A stretch of DNA of 64,000 nt, taken from contig JAZUNN010000034.1 of the NCBI GenBank assembly GCA_045604155.1, positions 1-64,000 on the forward strand, given 5' to 3'. Positions 12,531 to 21,741 of the stretch are shown piece by piece. Source of the stretch: JAISGQ01 sp045604155. Lineage in GTDB: Bacteria; Bacillota; Clostridia; Oscillospirales; Acutalibacteraceae. Position 1 is the first letter of the stretch. Every line of letters starts with the position of its first letter. Position numbers and translations under genes: made by a program. Below the pieces are notes generated by a model. That model ran no database searches. It had not been told where the DNA came from and saw nothing but the letters and a program-made list of their open reading frames with translations.

Positions 12531-12576
12531 TTTTGTGCCTCCTTCCGTAAAGCCTAAAAGCGCTTTCACCTATAAA

Positions 12577-12602
12577 GACGCAAAACAATTTAAGGTATGA
12601 CA
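12577..12602 (-). promoter_or_regulatory. Possible ECF-type promoter of the sigma-serpin operon
   Basis: On the minus strand TGTCAT (12597-12602), 16 bases, then CGTC (12577-12580). The CGTC -10 and the 16-base spacing fit ECF promoters of Firmicutes, but the -35 is a poor match to TGAAAC. Tentative. Confidence 0.35.
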
Positions 12603-12612
12603 CTTCTTCTGT

Positions 12613-12647
12613 AAAAAAATGCCGCTCGAAAATGAGCGGCATTTTTT
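12613..12647 (-). terminator. Terminator after the Rrf2 gene
   Basis: Nine-bp GC-rich stem (ATGCCGCTC / GAGCGGCAT), six-base loop, flanked by A6-7 on one side and T6 on the other. It ends the rpoD-rrf2 transcript and isolates the sigma-serpin operon. Confidence 0.9.
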
Positions 12648-12678
12648 ATGTTTTGATACAGCGATGATTTCGCCCTCT

Positions 12679-13077
12679 CTATTTCGTCTCGAATGTGGTT
12701 TCTCCCAGCTTTTTTCTGACAAGCTCGGAAATCTCGTCAAACACGGGCTGGAATCGGCAGGCACAGCCGCCGCATTCCTCTGCGTGCTCGCAGGTGTAGC
12801 CGTCAGACAGGCATCTGGAAAGGTTATAAGGTCCTTCCACAGCCTCAATGACATCTTTCAGGGAGATTTCTGCGGCCTCTCTTGCCAGCTTGTAACCGCC
12901 CTGGGCTCCTTTTATGGAGTCCACAAGTCCGCCGTTGCGAAGCTTTCTGAGTATCTTAAGAGCAAAGGTCTGGGACACTCTCGACTTTGCAGCTATATCC
13001 TCTGCGGAAAGCTTGTCTGTTTTTGAAAGGCAGTCCACTATTCGTATTGCGTAGTCAGATTCAAGTGTGATATGCGT
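12679..13077 (-). CDS. Rrf2 family transcriptional regulator, apparent ACG start
   Basis: A winged-helix regulator of the IscR/NsrR type. The C-terminal half has a cysteine group (C, C, C, C and C within RCLSDGYTCEHAEECGGCAC), fitting an iron-sulfur or redox sensor. Homology to the family N-terminus (xHITLESDYAIRIVDCL) extends upstream to an ACG codon at 13075-13077, exactly where the initiator ATG is expected. An in-frame TAA lies eight codons further upstream, and the region between holds no ATG, GTG or TTG. The first standard start is the GTG at 13036-13038, which would delete most of the first helix. From ACG the protein is 132 residues. It lies 49 bases behind rpoD. Either a non-AUG start or a start-codon mutation is possible. 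Confidence 0.8.
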   Translation of the reverse strand, partial: THITLESDYAIRIVDCLSKTDKLSAEDIAAKSRVSQTFALKILRKLRNGGLVDSIKGAQGGYKLAREAAEISLKDVIEAVEGPYNLSRCLSDGYTCEHAEECGGCACRFQPVFDEISELVRKKLGETTFETK

Positions 13078-13126
13078 AAGAACACGCCCTTTTAGCTTTT
13101 ATTCGGTACTGAGCTCTTATTCAGAA

Positions 13127-14224
13127 TCAGGAGTATCCGCGGAGCTTGTTGCTGCGGTTGGGATGACGAAGCTTTCTGATAGCCTTTGCTTCAATCTGTC
13201 TGATTCGCTCTCTGGTAACCTTGAACTCACGTCCGACTTCTTCAAGGGTGCGGCATCTGCCATCCTCAAGACCGAAACGGAGCTTTATTACTCTGGTTTC
13301 ACGGGGAGTGAGAGTTTCAAGGACTTCCTCCATCTGCTTCTTGAGCATGATGTTGGAAACTGCATCATCGGGAGTGGTTGCATCGTCGTCTGCGATGAAA
13401 TCGCCAAGGTGGCTGTCTTCCTCCTCACCGATAGGTGTTTCAAGAGATACAGGCTCCTGAGCAACTCTCAGAATCTCACGTACCTTTTCAACGGGCATAT
13501 TCAGATATTCTGCAATATCCTCGGGAGTGGGTTCGTGGGCATTTTCATGGAGAAGCTGGCTCTTTGCACGCTTTACCTTATTGATAGTTTCAACCATGTG
13601 AACAGGGATACGGATGGTTCTTGCCTGATCTGCAATAGATCTGGTAATTGCCTGTCTGATCCACCATGTTGCATAGGTAGAGAATTTGAAGCCCTTGGTA
13701 TAATCGAACTTCTCAACTGCCTTGATAAGACCAAGGTTGCCTTCCTGAATAAGATCGAGGAACTGCATTCCTCTGCCGAGGTATCTCTTTGCGATTGAAA
13801 CAACAAGTCGGAGGTTTGCCTCGGAAAGTCTGCGCTTTGCAGCTGCGTCTCCGTCCATGATTCTGATTGCAAGCTCGATCTCTTCCTCTGCAGAAAGAAG
13901 AGGTACTCGTCCGATTTCCTTCAGGTATGCCTTGACGGGGTCGTCAATGAACACACCGTCAGAACCGTAGTCGCCTGTGTTCTCGGCATCTTCGCCTGTG
14001 GATATGTCAAAGTTTACGTTTTCAATGGTGATATCTTCTACAATATCTTCTATGATTTCGATGCCCTGCTGCTCAAGCTTATCATAGAAGCGCTCCATCT
14101 GTTCAGGTGCTACATCTACTTCTCCGAGGGCATCCATGATTTCCTGGTTGGTAAGACTTCCTTTACCTTTACCAAGCTCTATGAGTTCTTTTATGGCTGT
14201 TTTTGCATCATGCTGTGCTGCCAT
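13127..14224 (-). CDS. rpoD: Primary sigma factor (sigma-A / RpoD)
   Basis: Housekeeping sigma factor, 365 residues, typical for Firmicutes. Region 1.1 is short and acidic (to about 90). Region 1.2 begins DDPVKAYLKEIG, regions 2.3/2.4 contain FSTYATWWIRQAI, region 3 follows, and region 4.2 contains VTRERIRQIEAKAIRKL. It is directly downstream of dnaG (27 bases), the macromolecular-synthesis arrangement also seen in Bacillus. The protein recognises the TTGACA/TATAAT promoters listed elsewhere in this annotation. Confidence 0.98.
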   Translation of the reverse strand: MAAQHDAKTAIKELIELGKGKGSLTNQEIMDALGEVDVAPEQMERFYDKLEQQGIEIIEDIVEDITIENVNFDISTGEDAENTGDYGSDGVFIDDPVKAYLKEIGRVPLLSAEEEIELAIRIMDGDAAAKRRLSEANLRLVVSIAKRYLGRGMQFLDLIQEGNLGLIKAVEKFDYTKGFKFSTYATWWIRQAITRSIADQARTIRIPVHMVETINKVKRAKSQLLHENAHEPTPEDIAEYLNMPVEKVREILRVAQEPVSLETPIGEEEDSHLGDFIADDDATTPDDAVSNIMLKKQMEEVLETLTPRETRVIKLRFGLEDGRCRTLEEVGREFKVTRERIRQIEAKAIRKLRHPNRSNKLRGYS

Positions 14225-14251
14225 ATGTACATACTTCCTTTCCCTGCTGCA

Positions 14252-16021
14252 CTATTGCTTCTGTGTCTTCTGGCGTCTGAGAGCTTCAAGATAATCCTTC
14301 AGCTCCTGAGCCGATGCAGAAGACGCTTTTTCCGGTGTCATCTTTTCAGATTCCCTTACCAGATCTTCCCCAAGACGTGAGAACTCCTCCTTTGTCATTC
14401 TCGTGTTCTGCGTTGTATTTACTATCCGCACAAGTGAGCTCATTTCAGTGTCCGTCAATCCCTCGGTCATGCTCGAAAATGTCGGCGCATTGCCGTTTTC
14501 TATCTGTTTTACGATTGCCGAGTAGAGTGTTCTGTTAAAGCTCGTGACAAACTTTTCCTTCGGAAGTCTGTCCTTTACAAGCGGATAATAGTCCGGATTT
14601 TTGAAAAGGCAGGCGATTATTTCTTCTTCAAGCCTTGCCGCCTTTACGTTGTTTCGCCGCTCGGTATTTACCTCGTCGGCTCTTCCCGTTGCCTGAGCCG
14701 AGAGCTTTCTGAATTCTTCCCTGCTCTCATTTTCGCTCTTTTTACGGTTTTCCTTTTTTATCTGCGAGAATATCGCAGTCTTTTCCACGCCAAGCTCGGA
14801 GGCTATGCGGGAAGTATATATATCACGTTCAATGGAGTCAAGTGTGGACAACAGCTTTGTAACTTCACGGAGGAAGTTTACTCTGCCTGCGTCTGTCCCC
14901 ATGTCATGCTTTGAGCGGATACTGTCGATAAGATACTGTGTGCCGCTGGAGCTTTCGGCTATAAGCTTTCTGAATTTTTCTGCACCATACTTCTTTATGT
15001 ATTCGTCAGGGTCCTTTGCTCCCCGTATTACAACAACACGGATATCAAGCCCTTCCGCCTGCATTTCCGGTATGGAGCGCTTTATGGAATTCTGTCCCGC
15101 TTCGTCGCCGTCCTGGGCAATTATAACCTTTTTTGCATATTTTGCAATAAGCTTCGCCTGTTTTCTTGTAACTGCCGTACCCTGAGATGCTACGGCATTG
15201 GTTATCCCCGCCTGATGCATTGCTATTGCATCCATGAAGCCTTCACAGAGGATTATTTCATCCCCTTTTGAATTCTTGGCTATATTCATTCCGTAGAGGT
15301 TTTCGCCTTTTGTATACACAGGACTTTCAGCTGTATTTACATACTTTCCGCCCGTTGCACCCGGCTTGTATACTCTGCCGCCGAAGGCTATGACATTCTT
15401 CTGAAGATCTATTACGGGGAACATTATTCTGTCACGGAAAAAGTCACAGGGCTTGCCGTAACGATTCTGAAAGGCAAGCTTTGCGGTGATTATCTCGTCG
15501 CCTCTGTAACCCTTGCTCATGAGATGCTTGCTCAATGAATCCCATGAATCGGGAGCATAGCCTACGCCGAAGCGTTTTATGCTCTCGTCCGTCATTCCTC
15601 TGTCGTGTAGGTATTTAAGAGCTTCTCTGCCGCCGGGAGTATAAAGCTGTTCGTAAAAAAACAGCGCTGCTGCTCTGTTCTGCTCGAACACCCTGCGGCG
15701 GATATTTATTCTGCCGCTGTCCATCCCCTCTTCGGGTACGGTCATACCTGCTTTATCGGCAAGAAATTTCACCGCTTCCATAAAGTCAAGATTTTCCACC
15801 TGCTCTATGAAGGAGATTACGTCGCCGCCCTTCTGACAGCCGAAGCAGTAATATGAATTGCTGTCGGTATATATATAAAATGACGGTGTTTTTTCGGAAT
15901 GGAACGGACAAAGCCCCTGAAGCATTCTGCCCGAACGTTTTAAGGTTATATATCGGCTCGCTATCTCGCCAAGGTCGCTTCGCTCGGATAGCTCCCGTTT
16001 GAAATCGTCAGAAATTGCCAA
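14252..16021 (-). CDS. dnaG: DNA primase
   Basis: Synthesises RNA primers for replication. Length is 589 residues. The CHC2 zinc finger has ligands at Cys38, His41, Cys59 and Cys62. A Toprim core follows with EGFMDAIAM and AQDGDEAGQNS, and a C-terminal helicase-interaction region. The start is TTG at 16019-16021, eight bases after AAAGGAGG; there is no better ATG. It is placed between dgt and rpoD, with a gap of 51 bases to dgt. Confidence 0.97.
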   Translation of the reverse strand: MAISDDFKRELSERSDLGEIASRYITLKRSGRMLQGLCPFHSEKTPSFYIYTDSNSYYCFGCQKGGDVISFIEQVENLDFMEAVKFLADKAGMTVPEEGMDSGRINIRRRVFEQNRAAALFFYEQLYTPGGREALKYLHDRGMTDESIKRFGVGYAPDSWDSLSKHLMSKGYRGDEIITAKLAFQNRYGKPCDFFRDRIMFPVIDLQKNVIAFGGRVYKPGATGGKYVNTAESPVYTKGENLYGMNIAKNSKGDEIILCEGFMDAIAMHQAGITNAVASQGTAVTRKQAKLIAKYAKKVIIAQDGDEAGQNSIKRSIPEMQAEGLDIRVVVIRGAKDPDEYIKKYGAEKFRKLIAESSSGTQYLIDSIRSKHDMGTDAGRVNFLREVTKLLSTLDSIERDIYTSRIASELGVEKTAIFSQIKKENRKKSENESREEFRKLSAQATGRADEVNTERRNNVKAARLEEEIIACLFKNPDYYPLVKDRLPKEKFVTSFNRTLYSAIVKQIENGNAPTFSSMTEGLTDTEMSSLVRIVNTTQNTRMTKEEFSRLGEDLVRESEKMTPEKASSASAQELKDYLEALRRQKTQKQ

Positions 16022-16072
16022 GGTGCCTGCCTCCTTTCCTCAGCAATATGTTACCGCCTTTGTAAAGTCTTT

Positions 16073-17071
16073 TTATTTATCCCAGCCCTTAGGCACAAAC
16101 AGGCGATTGAACTCGCTTATTGCATATCCGTCGGTCATGCCTGCTATGTAATCTATTACCGCACGTTCAACTCCTGATTCTTCGATTATTGCATCGAATT
16201 CATCGGGAATGAACTGAGGGTTTTCCATGTAGGTGGTAAAGAGGGTCTTTACAAGCATTTCTGCTCTTCCCTCTTCTGCCTTGGCTACGGGATTTCTGTA
16301 TACGGACTCGTACATGAAGTCGTGAAGCTGTATAAATGCTCCCCACACTTCATCGGACATCCTGATTACTCCGTTTTTACTGTTTTCAACAGTCGAGTTT
16401 ATCATTGTGTCAATTCTGACAGAATGTCTGCTGCCGAGTATTGCGCTTATTTCAGCAGGGATTTCCTCATCGTTCAGGATACCTGCACGGATGCTGTCGT
16501 CTATATCGTGATTAAGATATGCGATCTTATCTGCAAGGCGGACTATTCTGCCTTCCGGAGTGAAGGCTTCTCTGCCCTTTGTATGGCAGAGGATTCCGTC
16601 ACGGACTTCCTTTGTAAGGTTAAGCCCTTTTCCTTCTCCTGCAAGGCGTTCCACAACTCTTACAGACTGCTCGTAATGGGTGAAACCACCCGAAGATATT
16701 TCGTTGAGGGCTCTTTCACCTGCGTGTCCGAAAGGAGTATGTCCCAGGTCATGTCCGAGGGCTATCGCCTCTACCAGATCTTCATTGAGAAGAAGTGCTC
16801 TTGCAATGGTTCTTCCTATCTGAGCCACCTCAAGGGTATGGGTAAGGCGTGTTCTGTAATGATCTCCCGAGGGTGAAAGATAGACCTGAGTTTTGTGCTT
16901 GAGTCGCCTGAATGCCTTGCTGTGGATTATTCTGTCCCTGTCACGCTGGAATTCGGTGCGTATGGAACACTTTTCCTCATCCACATCTCTGCCGAAGCTC
17001 TGGTCTGCAAAGGTTGCATCCTCACATAATATAAGGTGCTCATTCTTTTCTGTTCTCTCACGGATTGTCAT
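16073..17071 (-). CDS. dgt: Deoxyguanosinetriphosphate triphosphohydrolase-like HD protein
   Basis: HD-superfamily phosphohydrolase, 332 residues, that in the family removes triphosphate from dNTPs. Visible motifs are FRRLKHKTQVYL, the HD metal site HTLEV...GHDLGHTPFGHAGE, and a C-terminal Dgt segment. It sits directly ahead of dnaG, as in many Clostridia, and the link to dNTP supply makes sense beside primase. The ATG has a GGGGTGG site. Substrate specificity cannot be read from sequence. Confidence 0.93.
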   Translation of the reverse strand: MTIRERTEKNEHLILCEDATFADQSFGRDVDEEKCSIRTEFQRDRDRIIHSKAFRRLKHKTQVYLSPSGDHYRTRLTHTLEVAQIGRTIARALLLNEDLVEAIALGHDLGHTPFGHAGERALNEISSGGFTHYEQSVRVVERLAGEGKGLNLTKEVRDGILCHTKGREAFTPEGRIVRLADKIAYLNHDIDDSIRAGILNDEEIPAEISAILGSRHSVRIDTMINSTVENSKNGVIRMSDEVWGAFIQLHDFMYESVYRNPVAKAEEGRAEMLVKTLFTTYMENPQFIPDEFDAIIEESGVERAVIDYIAGMTDGYAISEFNRLFVPKGWDK

Positions 17072-17183
17072 TATGCCACCCCTTTTCCTGAAGTCAACGG
17101 TATGTTATCTTACTGAAAAAGCTCATCTACTTAATATATACGCAGCAAAAGTCAAAAACCCTTTATTTTTTTGAGAAAAATTT

Positions 17184-17804
17184 TTAAATTTTAAAAAACT
17201 CGCAATTTCCCTGCACTACCGACACCTTTCCGAAGGTTGCATCTGCCAGTTTTTTCTCAAACTGGGGCAGATTTTCGGGTGCTATGTGAAATGCGATGTC
17301 AACCTCGGCTCCGAATTGTGAATCGTCGATTATACCCTCGTTTTCAGGGATAAGTGACGAAATTCTGCCGTACTGGTCGTAGGAGCAAGTAAGGCTGCAA
17401 TTTATGCACTCTCGCATTATCTGCGGCTCTGCCGCACTGAGAGCAAGGGATGCAGCATGGGAATATGCCCGTACTAGTCCGCCTGTCCCGAGAAGTATTC
17501 CGCCGAAATATCTTGTAACCACTATAACAGCATCCACTATTCCGCTTTTTGTCAGCACTGACAGCACAGGCTGTCCTGCTGTGCCTGAAGGCTCACCGTC
17601 ATCGGAGTATCGGCTCTGGTTATTGGCTCTGAGATTGTAGGCATAGACATTATGCCGTGCGTCCCAGTGCTTTGAACGTATGGAATTTATAAACTCCACC
17701 GCCTCTTCTTCTGTTGTGACGTGCTTTATATAGCCGATAAAGCGGCTACGCTTTTCGACGAATTCATCCTCGGCATCGTGCTTTATGGTTACGTACTCCG
17801 ACAT
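17184..17804 (-). CDS. yigZ: YigZ/IMPACT family protein
   Basis: A 206-residue UPF0029/IMPACT protein. The family signature YSDDGEPSGTAGQP is at about residues 66-79 and VVTRYFGGILLGTGGLVRAY follows, with a C-terminal ferredoxin-fold domain. Eukaryotic members modulate GCN2; the bacterial role is not settled. The ATG follows GGAGG. It is read behind rpmE, beyond a moderate terminator, and ahead of dgt. Confidence 0.92.
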   Translation of the reverse strand: MSEYVTIKHDAEDEFVEKRSRFIGYIKHVTTEEEAVEFINSIRSKHWDARHNVYAYNLRANNQSRYSDDGEPSGTAGQPVLSVLTKSGIVDAVIVVTRYFGGILLGTGGLVRAYSHAASLALSAAEPQIMRECINCSLTCSYDQYGRISSLIPENEGIIDDSQFGAEVDIAFHIAPENLPQFEKKLADATFGKVSVVQGNCEFFKI

Positions 17805-17831
17805 TATTTTCTACCTCCGGAAACGACAAAT

Positions 17832-17856
17832 AAGGCGGTGCATTGCACACCGCCTT
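17832..17856 (-). terminator. Terminator after rpmE
   Basis: Nine-bp stem AAGGCGGTG / CACCGCCTT with a seven-base loop, 18 bases past the rpmE stop. The following tail (ATTTGTCG) is weak, so read-through into yigZ is possible. Confidence 0.65.
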
Positions 17857-17873
17857 TGCCGGTCTTCAAAATA

Positions 17874-18074
17874 TTAGTCGAGATTGAAGCGCTTCTTGAA
17901 TCTGTCTACACGACCGCCGGTATCAACCAGCTTCTGCTTTCCGGTAAAATACGGATGGCACTTGGAGCAGATTTCAACGCGGATGTTCTTCTTTGTAGAG
18001 CAGGTGTTGATGACATTACCGCATGCGCAGGTAATGGTGGTCTCCTCGTATTTGGGATGCAGTCCTTCCTTCAT
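17874..18074 (-). CDS. rpmE: 50S ribosomal protein L31, zinc-binding type
   Basis: A 66-residue L31 starting MKEGLHPKYEE. Four cysteines (CAC near residue 16 and CSKC near 37) mark the zinc-containing form, not the zinc-independent paralogue. A longer frame from 18125 is rejected because the ATG at 18072-18074 has a GAGGTG site and gives the family N-terminus. It has its own promoter and terminator. Confidence 0.97.
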   Translation of the reverse strand: MKEGLHPKYEETTITCACGNVINTCSTKKNIRVEICSKCHPYFTGKQKLVDTGGRVDRFKKRFNLD

Positions 18075-18113
18075 TCCAGTCACCTCTTTCGTTGATGTAT
18101 CAAACGCTAAATG

Positions 18114-18142
18114 AGTATAATACATATTCTTGAAAATTGCAA
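18114..18142 (-). promoter_or_regulatory. Promoter of rpmE
   Basis: TTGCAA (18137-18142), 17 bases, TATACT (18114-18119) on the minus strand, just upstream of the L31 start. Confidence 0.75.
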
Positions 18143-18186
18143 GTGTTTTTTGAATTTTATATTTATTCTCTTAAATTTAGTTGTTT

Positions 18187-21100
18187 TTACCTTGGGATTT
18201 CTATAAACCGTGACAAAGTAAATGACCATATGCACAGCCTTTCAACGGGCTTTAAGAGTACCTGCTCCATGGCTGCGGCATAGAGTCTGAGCTGGTCTGC
18301 ATAGGCTTCGATAAACCTGCTCTCATCATACATTCTGTCACTTTTATAGTCGATTATTGCGATGCTGTCGGCAAATTCAAGGACACAGTCACAGGCACCT
18401 TCGATTATTATATCTTCTTCGGTGTCTTTATCCGTGAAGAGATGGTGATACTTCTTCGGGAGAATTGCGGAAAAGGTCATTTCTCTGTATATCTCCTCTG
18501 CTCTGAGCATCATTTTACCGCCGTCACCGTTGAAGAAGTCCTCAAGCTGCTTTGTATCAAGCACCTTAAGCTCCTCTTCGGTAAATGTTCCGTTTTCAGA
18601 AAGGCGTTTTATTTCTGCCTGTACATCTTCTGCGGCTGCTTTGCAGTCGGCTTTTTCCATGAAGCGGTGAAGCACTGTACCTCGGTGAGTGGCACTTATG
18701 CCCTTTTCATCGAGAAATGCAGGACGGCTTGCTGCTATTGCCTTATCGGAAGAAAAGCTGTGAAGACTTGAAGCCGTGACCTTTGCCGGCACTCCTTCGA
18801 GAAGGCTTCCGCTATATTCCCAAGAAATGCGTCTTTCTATTTCCGATACAAGTTCTTCTGAGGGCTCTGCGGTCATTTCTGCCTGTGCAGTCACTTCCTC
18901 GGTTATCTGTGAAAGTTCCTCTTCCGTATGTACCTTGATTTCAAATCTGCAATCACTGTCGGAGGCAAAGATTGTATCTGCCGATATCATTCTGCGAAGC
19001 TCCTCGCCGTCCCTGTGGTCAATGGCACAGGCTGTTATCCATGTGCCGTAATTCCAGCGGCAGAGCATGGCGCACGGGTCAAAGGTGCCGTCATTTTTCT
19101 TGAGAAAAACAGAGGATGCAACTGTGGTTTCGACCTTTTCGTAGGTTGCAACCATTATCAGCTTCTCCTTTGCTCTTGTAAGGGCAACATACAGCTTTCG
19201 CACATCTTCTGCCACTTCTTCCATGTTGTTTACGGCATTTATTACCGCTCTCGGCAGCGTTTCATTAAGTCCCAGTGCATTTTCGCTTACTCTGCGAAGT
19301 CCCAGTCCGAGCTCCTGGCTGAATTCCACATCGGGTCTGCTGTGTTTCCGGCTTGAGCCCAGTCCGCACACGATACATACGGGAAATTCCAGACCCTTTG
19401 ATTTATGTATGGTCATCATGCGCACCACATCGGCGTTCTTTGCTGACGCAGATGCGGGAATCATATCCCCTTTCTGCTCAGCTATTCTGTCGATGAATTT
19501 TATAAATGCACCAAGACCTCTGTTGCCTGCGCTTTCGCTGTTTTCGGCATAGGTAATAAGCATTTCAAGATTTGCTTTTCTCGTTTCACCGTCTGCCATG
19601 GCGCTCATCGCACCAATATATCCTGTGCGGCTGAGGACCTCGCTGACCATTCTGTCAGCAGGAGTTGTGGCTGCCATAAGGCGAAGCTCTGAAAGAAAGC
19701 TGAGAAATGACGTACATTTTTCATTTCCGCTTTCTGACGCCTTGCAGAGTGCATTGTAGAAGTTGCCCTTCGGCATTGTGTTTCGTACCGATGCAAGGTC
19801 ATCTGAATTGAATCCCACCATGGGAGAGCACAGCACAGTGAGCAGGGCTATTTCCTGAAGCGGATTGTCTATTATGCGCAGGAATGAAAGTGCAGTTTCA
19901 ATCTCGCTGCGCTGGAGGAATCCGGTTTCGTCGGAAAGGAAGCATCCGATGCCAACCTTTTCAAGCTCCTCTGCCATTATTCTGCCGTGGTGGCCTTTTA
20001 CCTCTGCCCGAAGAATACAGAAATCTCCTGCACGCACCTTGCGCATTGCTTTCTTTTCCTTGTCATACACTTCAAAGCCGCTGTCAATCATGCTCCTTAT
20101 TTTTGAAGCAATGAAGCGGGCTTCTGTGGTGTCACGCTTGGATTCTTCCTCTGATTTGATAACATTGAGCAGGTGGAATTCACTGTGTCTGTCCTCGGCT
20201 TCGGGATATGTTGCCTGAGGGTCGAGCTGCTGTTTCTTATAATCCACACCACCGCATTCCCTTGTCATGAGCCTGCGGAATATGAAGTTTACTGTGTCTG
20301 TAACCTCTTCTCTGCTTCGGTAATTCTGGGCAAGGGTTATTCTGGCGGGATATTTCGGATTTTCCTCATCGAAATCCGTATATCTGTCAAATCTGTCGGT
20401 GAAAAGAGCACTTACTGCACGGCGGAAGCGATATATACTCTGCTTTACGTCGCCTACAATAAAGAGGTTACTCTCTTTATTGTCTATCTTTTCCCCTTCT
20501 TCATGGGCAACTGCACGGAATATCATATCCTGAACAGCACTTGTGTCCTGATATTCGTCAAGGAGTATCTCATCGTACTGCTCACGGACGCTTATGGCAG
20601 CGGGTGTTCTGTAAAGACCGTCCTCTCTGCCCTCTACAAGCAATTCCACGGCAAGATGCTCAAGGTCACCGAAATGAAGGACATTCTTTTCTCTCTTTAG
20701 CTTTGTCAGTGCAATAAGATAATCTCTTACCATATCACAGAGAGTTTCCATTGCAGGACGAAGATATTCCATATCCGCTGCATGCTCATCGGCACTGCAG
20801 CACATTGCCTCTTTTCCGCTCTGCAGAAGCTTATCCACAAGCTCTAAAATTCCGTCAATATGGGCTATTGCGGTTTCATCCTGAACTTTGTTTTTTGCTT
20901 TACCCTTTATGCTGTAATCCGAAAGCTCGGAAAGGATCACATCATAATCATCGCCGCATTCTTCCATGCGTGAAAATTTTTCCATCAATGCAGGAATAAT
21001 TGCTGCATATTTTTTTGTAAGTCCTTCGTCTTCGCTTGTTATGCTGTGTGCTTCGTTTATTAGTCTGTGAGCGGATTTTATCATTTTCTTCCCGTGATTT

Positions 21101-21741
21101 ATTGCTGCATCCTTCCAAAGCTTTCCGTCGCTTCTGTACATCTCACGGACCGCTTCGGTGCACTGCATGGGGAATGGCGATGCATCAGCATAAAGAGCGA
21201 ATTTCTTCACTGTTTCGGTAAGGGATGCATCATCACGCTTATCTGCAAGCATACGGGTAAGTCTTTCAAAGCCCACATCGGATTTATTGTAGTATTCTTC
21301 TGCTACCTGCTGTGCTGCTGCTTCGCTGAGCAATGCGATTTCGTTGTCGTCTGCAATGCGGAAATCCGGAGATATTCCCAGGGTGTGGAAGTTTTCACGC
21401 ACCAGCTTGCCGCAGAAGGAATGCATTGTGCATATCTGGGCACTCTGGAGAAGCAGTCGCTGCCTTTGCAAGTGAATTGAGCCCGGATTTTCAGCAAGGC
21501 TTTCGTCAAGCTTTGCTGCGATTCTCTCCTTCATTTCATTGGCTGCTGCATTGGAGAAGGTAACAATAAGCAATCTGTCGGCATCGGTGTAATTACCCTT
21601 TTCATCCATGCTCAGCATTTCCATTACTCGCTGGCTGAGCACGGCTGTTTTTCCCGAGCCTGCGGCGGCGGAAACCAGCACTGTGCCTTCTCTGGCGTTT
21701 ATTGCCTGTTTCTGTTCTCTGTTCCAGCTTATATCAGCCAT
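18187..21741 (-). CDS. addA: ATP-dependent helicase/nuclease subunit A
   Basis: Helicase-nuclease subunit of the AddAB double-strand-break resection complex, 1184 residues. Walker A SAAAGSGKT is at residues 24-32 and Walker B LLDEYQDTS near 400. UvrD-type motifs QNYRSREEV, MTIHKSKGLEFPV and YVALTRAKEK follow, and a RecB-type nuclease domain ends the protein with IIDYKSD near 1128. The ATG follows GAGGAGG and overlaps addB by eight bases, so the subunits are coupled. Confidence 0.96.
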   Translation of the reverse strand: MADISWNREQKQAINAREGTVLVSAAAGSGKTAVLSQRVMEMLSMDEKGNYTDADRLLIVTFSNAAANEMKERIAAKLDESLAENPGSIHLQRQRLLLQSAQICTMHSFCGKLVRENFHTLGISPDFRIADDNEIALLSEAAAQQVAEEYYNKSDVGFERLTRMLADKRDDASLTETVKKFALYADASPFPMQCTEAVREMYRSDGKLWKDAAINHGKKMIKSAHRLINEAHSITSEDEGLTKKYAAIIPALMEKFSRMEECGDDYDVILSELSDYSIKGKAKNKVQDETAIAHIDGILELVDKLLQSGKEAMCCSADEHAADMEYLRPAMETLCDMVRDYLIALTKLKREKNVLHFGDLEHLAVELLVEGREDGLYRTPAAISVREQYDEILLDEYQDTSAVQDMIFRAVAHEEGEKIDNKESNLFIVGDVKQSIYRFRRAVSALFTDRFDRYTDFDEENPKYPARITLAQNYRSREEVTDTVNFIFRRLMTRECGGVDYKKQQLDPQATYPEAEDRHSEFHLLNVIKSEEESKRDTTEARFIASKIRSMIDSGFEVYDKEKKAMRKVRAGDFCILRAEVKGHHGRIMAEELEKVGIGCFLSDETGFLQRSEIETALSFLRIIDNPLQEIALLTVLCSPMVGFNSDDLASVRNTMPKGNFYNALCKASESGNEKCTSFLSFLSELRLMAATTPADRMVSEVLSRTGYIGAMSAMADGETRKANLEMLITYAENSESAGNRGLGAFIKFIDRIAEQKGDMIPASASAKNADVVRMMTIHKSKGLEFPVCIVCGLGSSRKHSRPDVEFSQELGLGLRRVSENALGLNETLPRAVINAVNNMEEVAEDVRKLYVALTRAKEKLIMVATYEKVETTVASSVFLKKNDGTFDPCAMLCRWNYGTWITACAIDHRDGEELRRMISADTIFASDSDCRFEIKVHTEEELSQITEEVTAQAEMTAEPSEELVSEIERRISWEYSGSLLEGVPAKVTASSLHSFSSDKAIAASRPAFLDEKGISATHRGTVLHRFMEKADCKAAAEDVQAEIKRLSENGTFTEEELKVLDTKQLEDFFNGDGGKMMLRAEEIYREMTFSAILPKKYHHLFTDKDTEEDIIIEGACDCVLEFADSIAIIDYKSDRMYDESRFIEAYADQLRLYAAAMEQVLLKPVERLCIWSFTLSRFIEIPR

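Noticed and set aside
17072..17183. Promoter of dgt
   Set aside because: A TTGACT and TATATT are present, but their spacing (11 bases) is too short; no confident promoter can be given.
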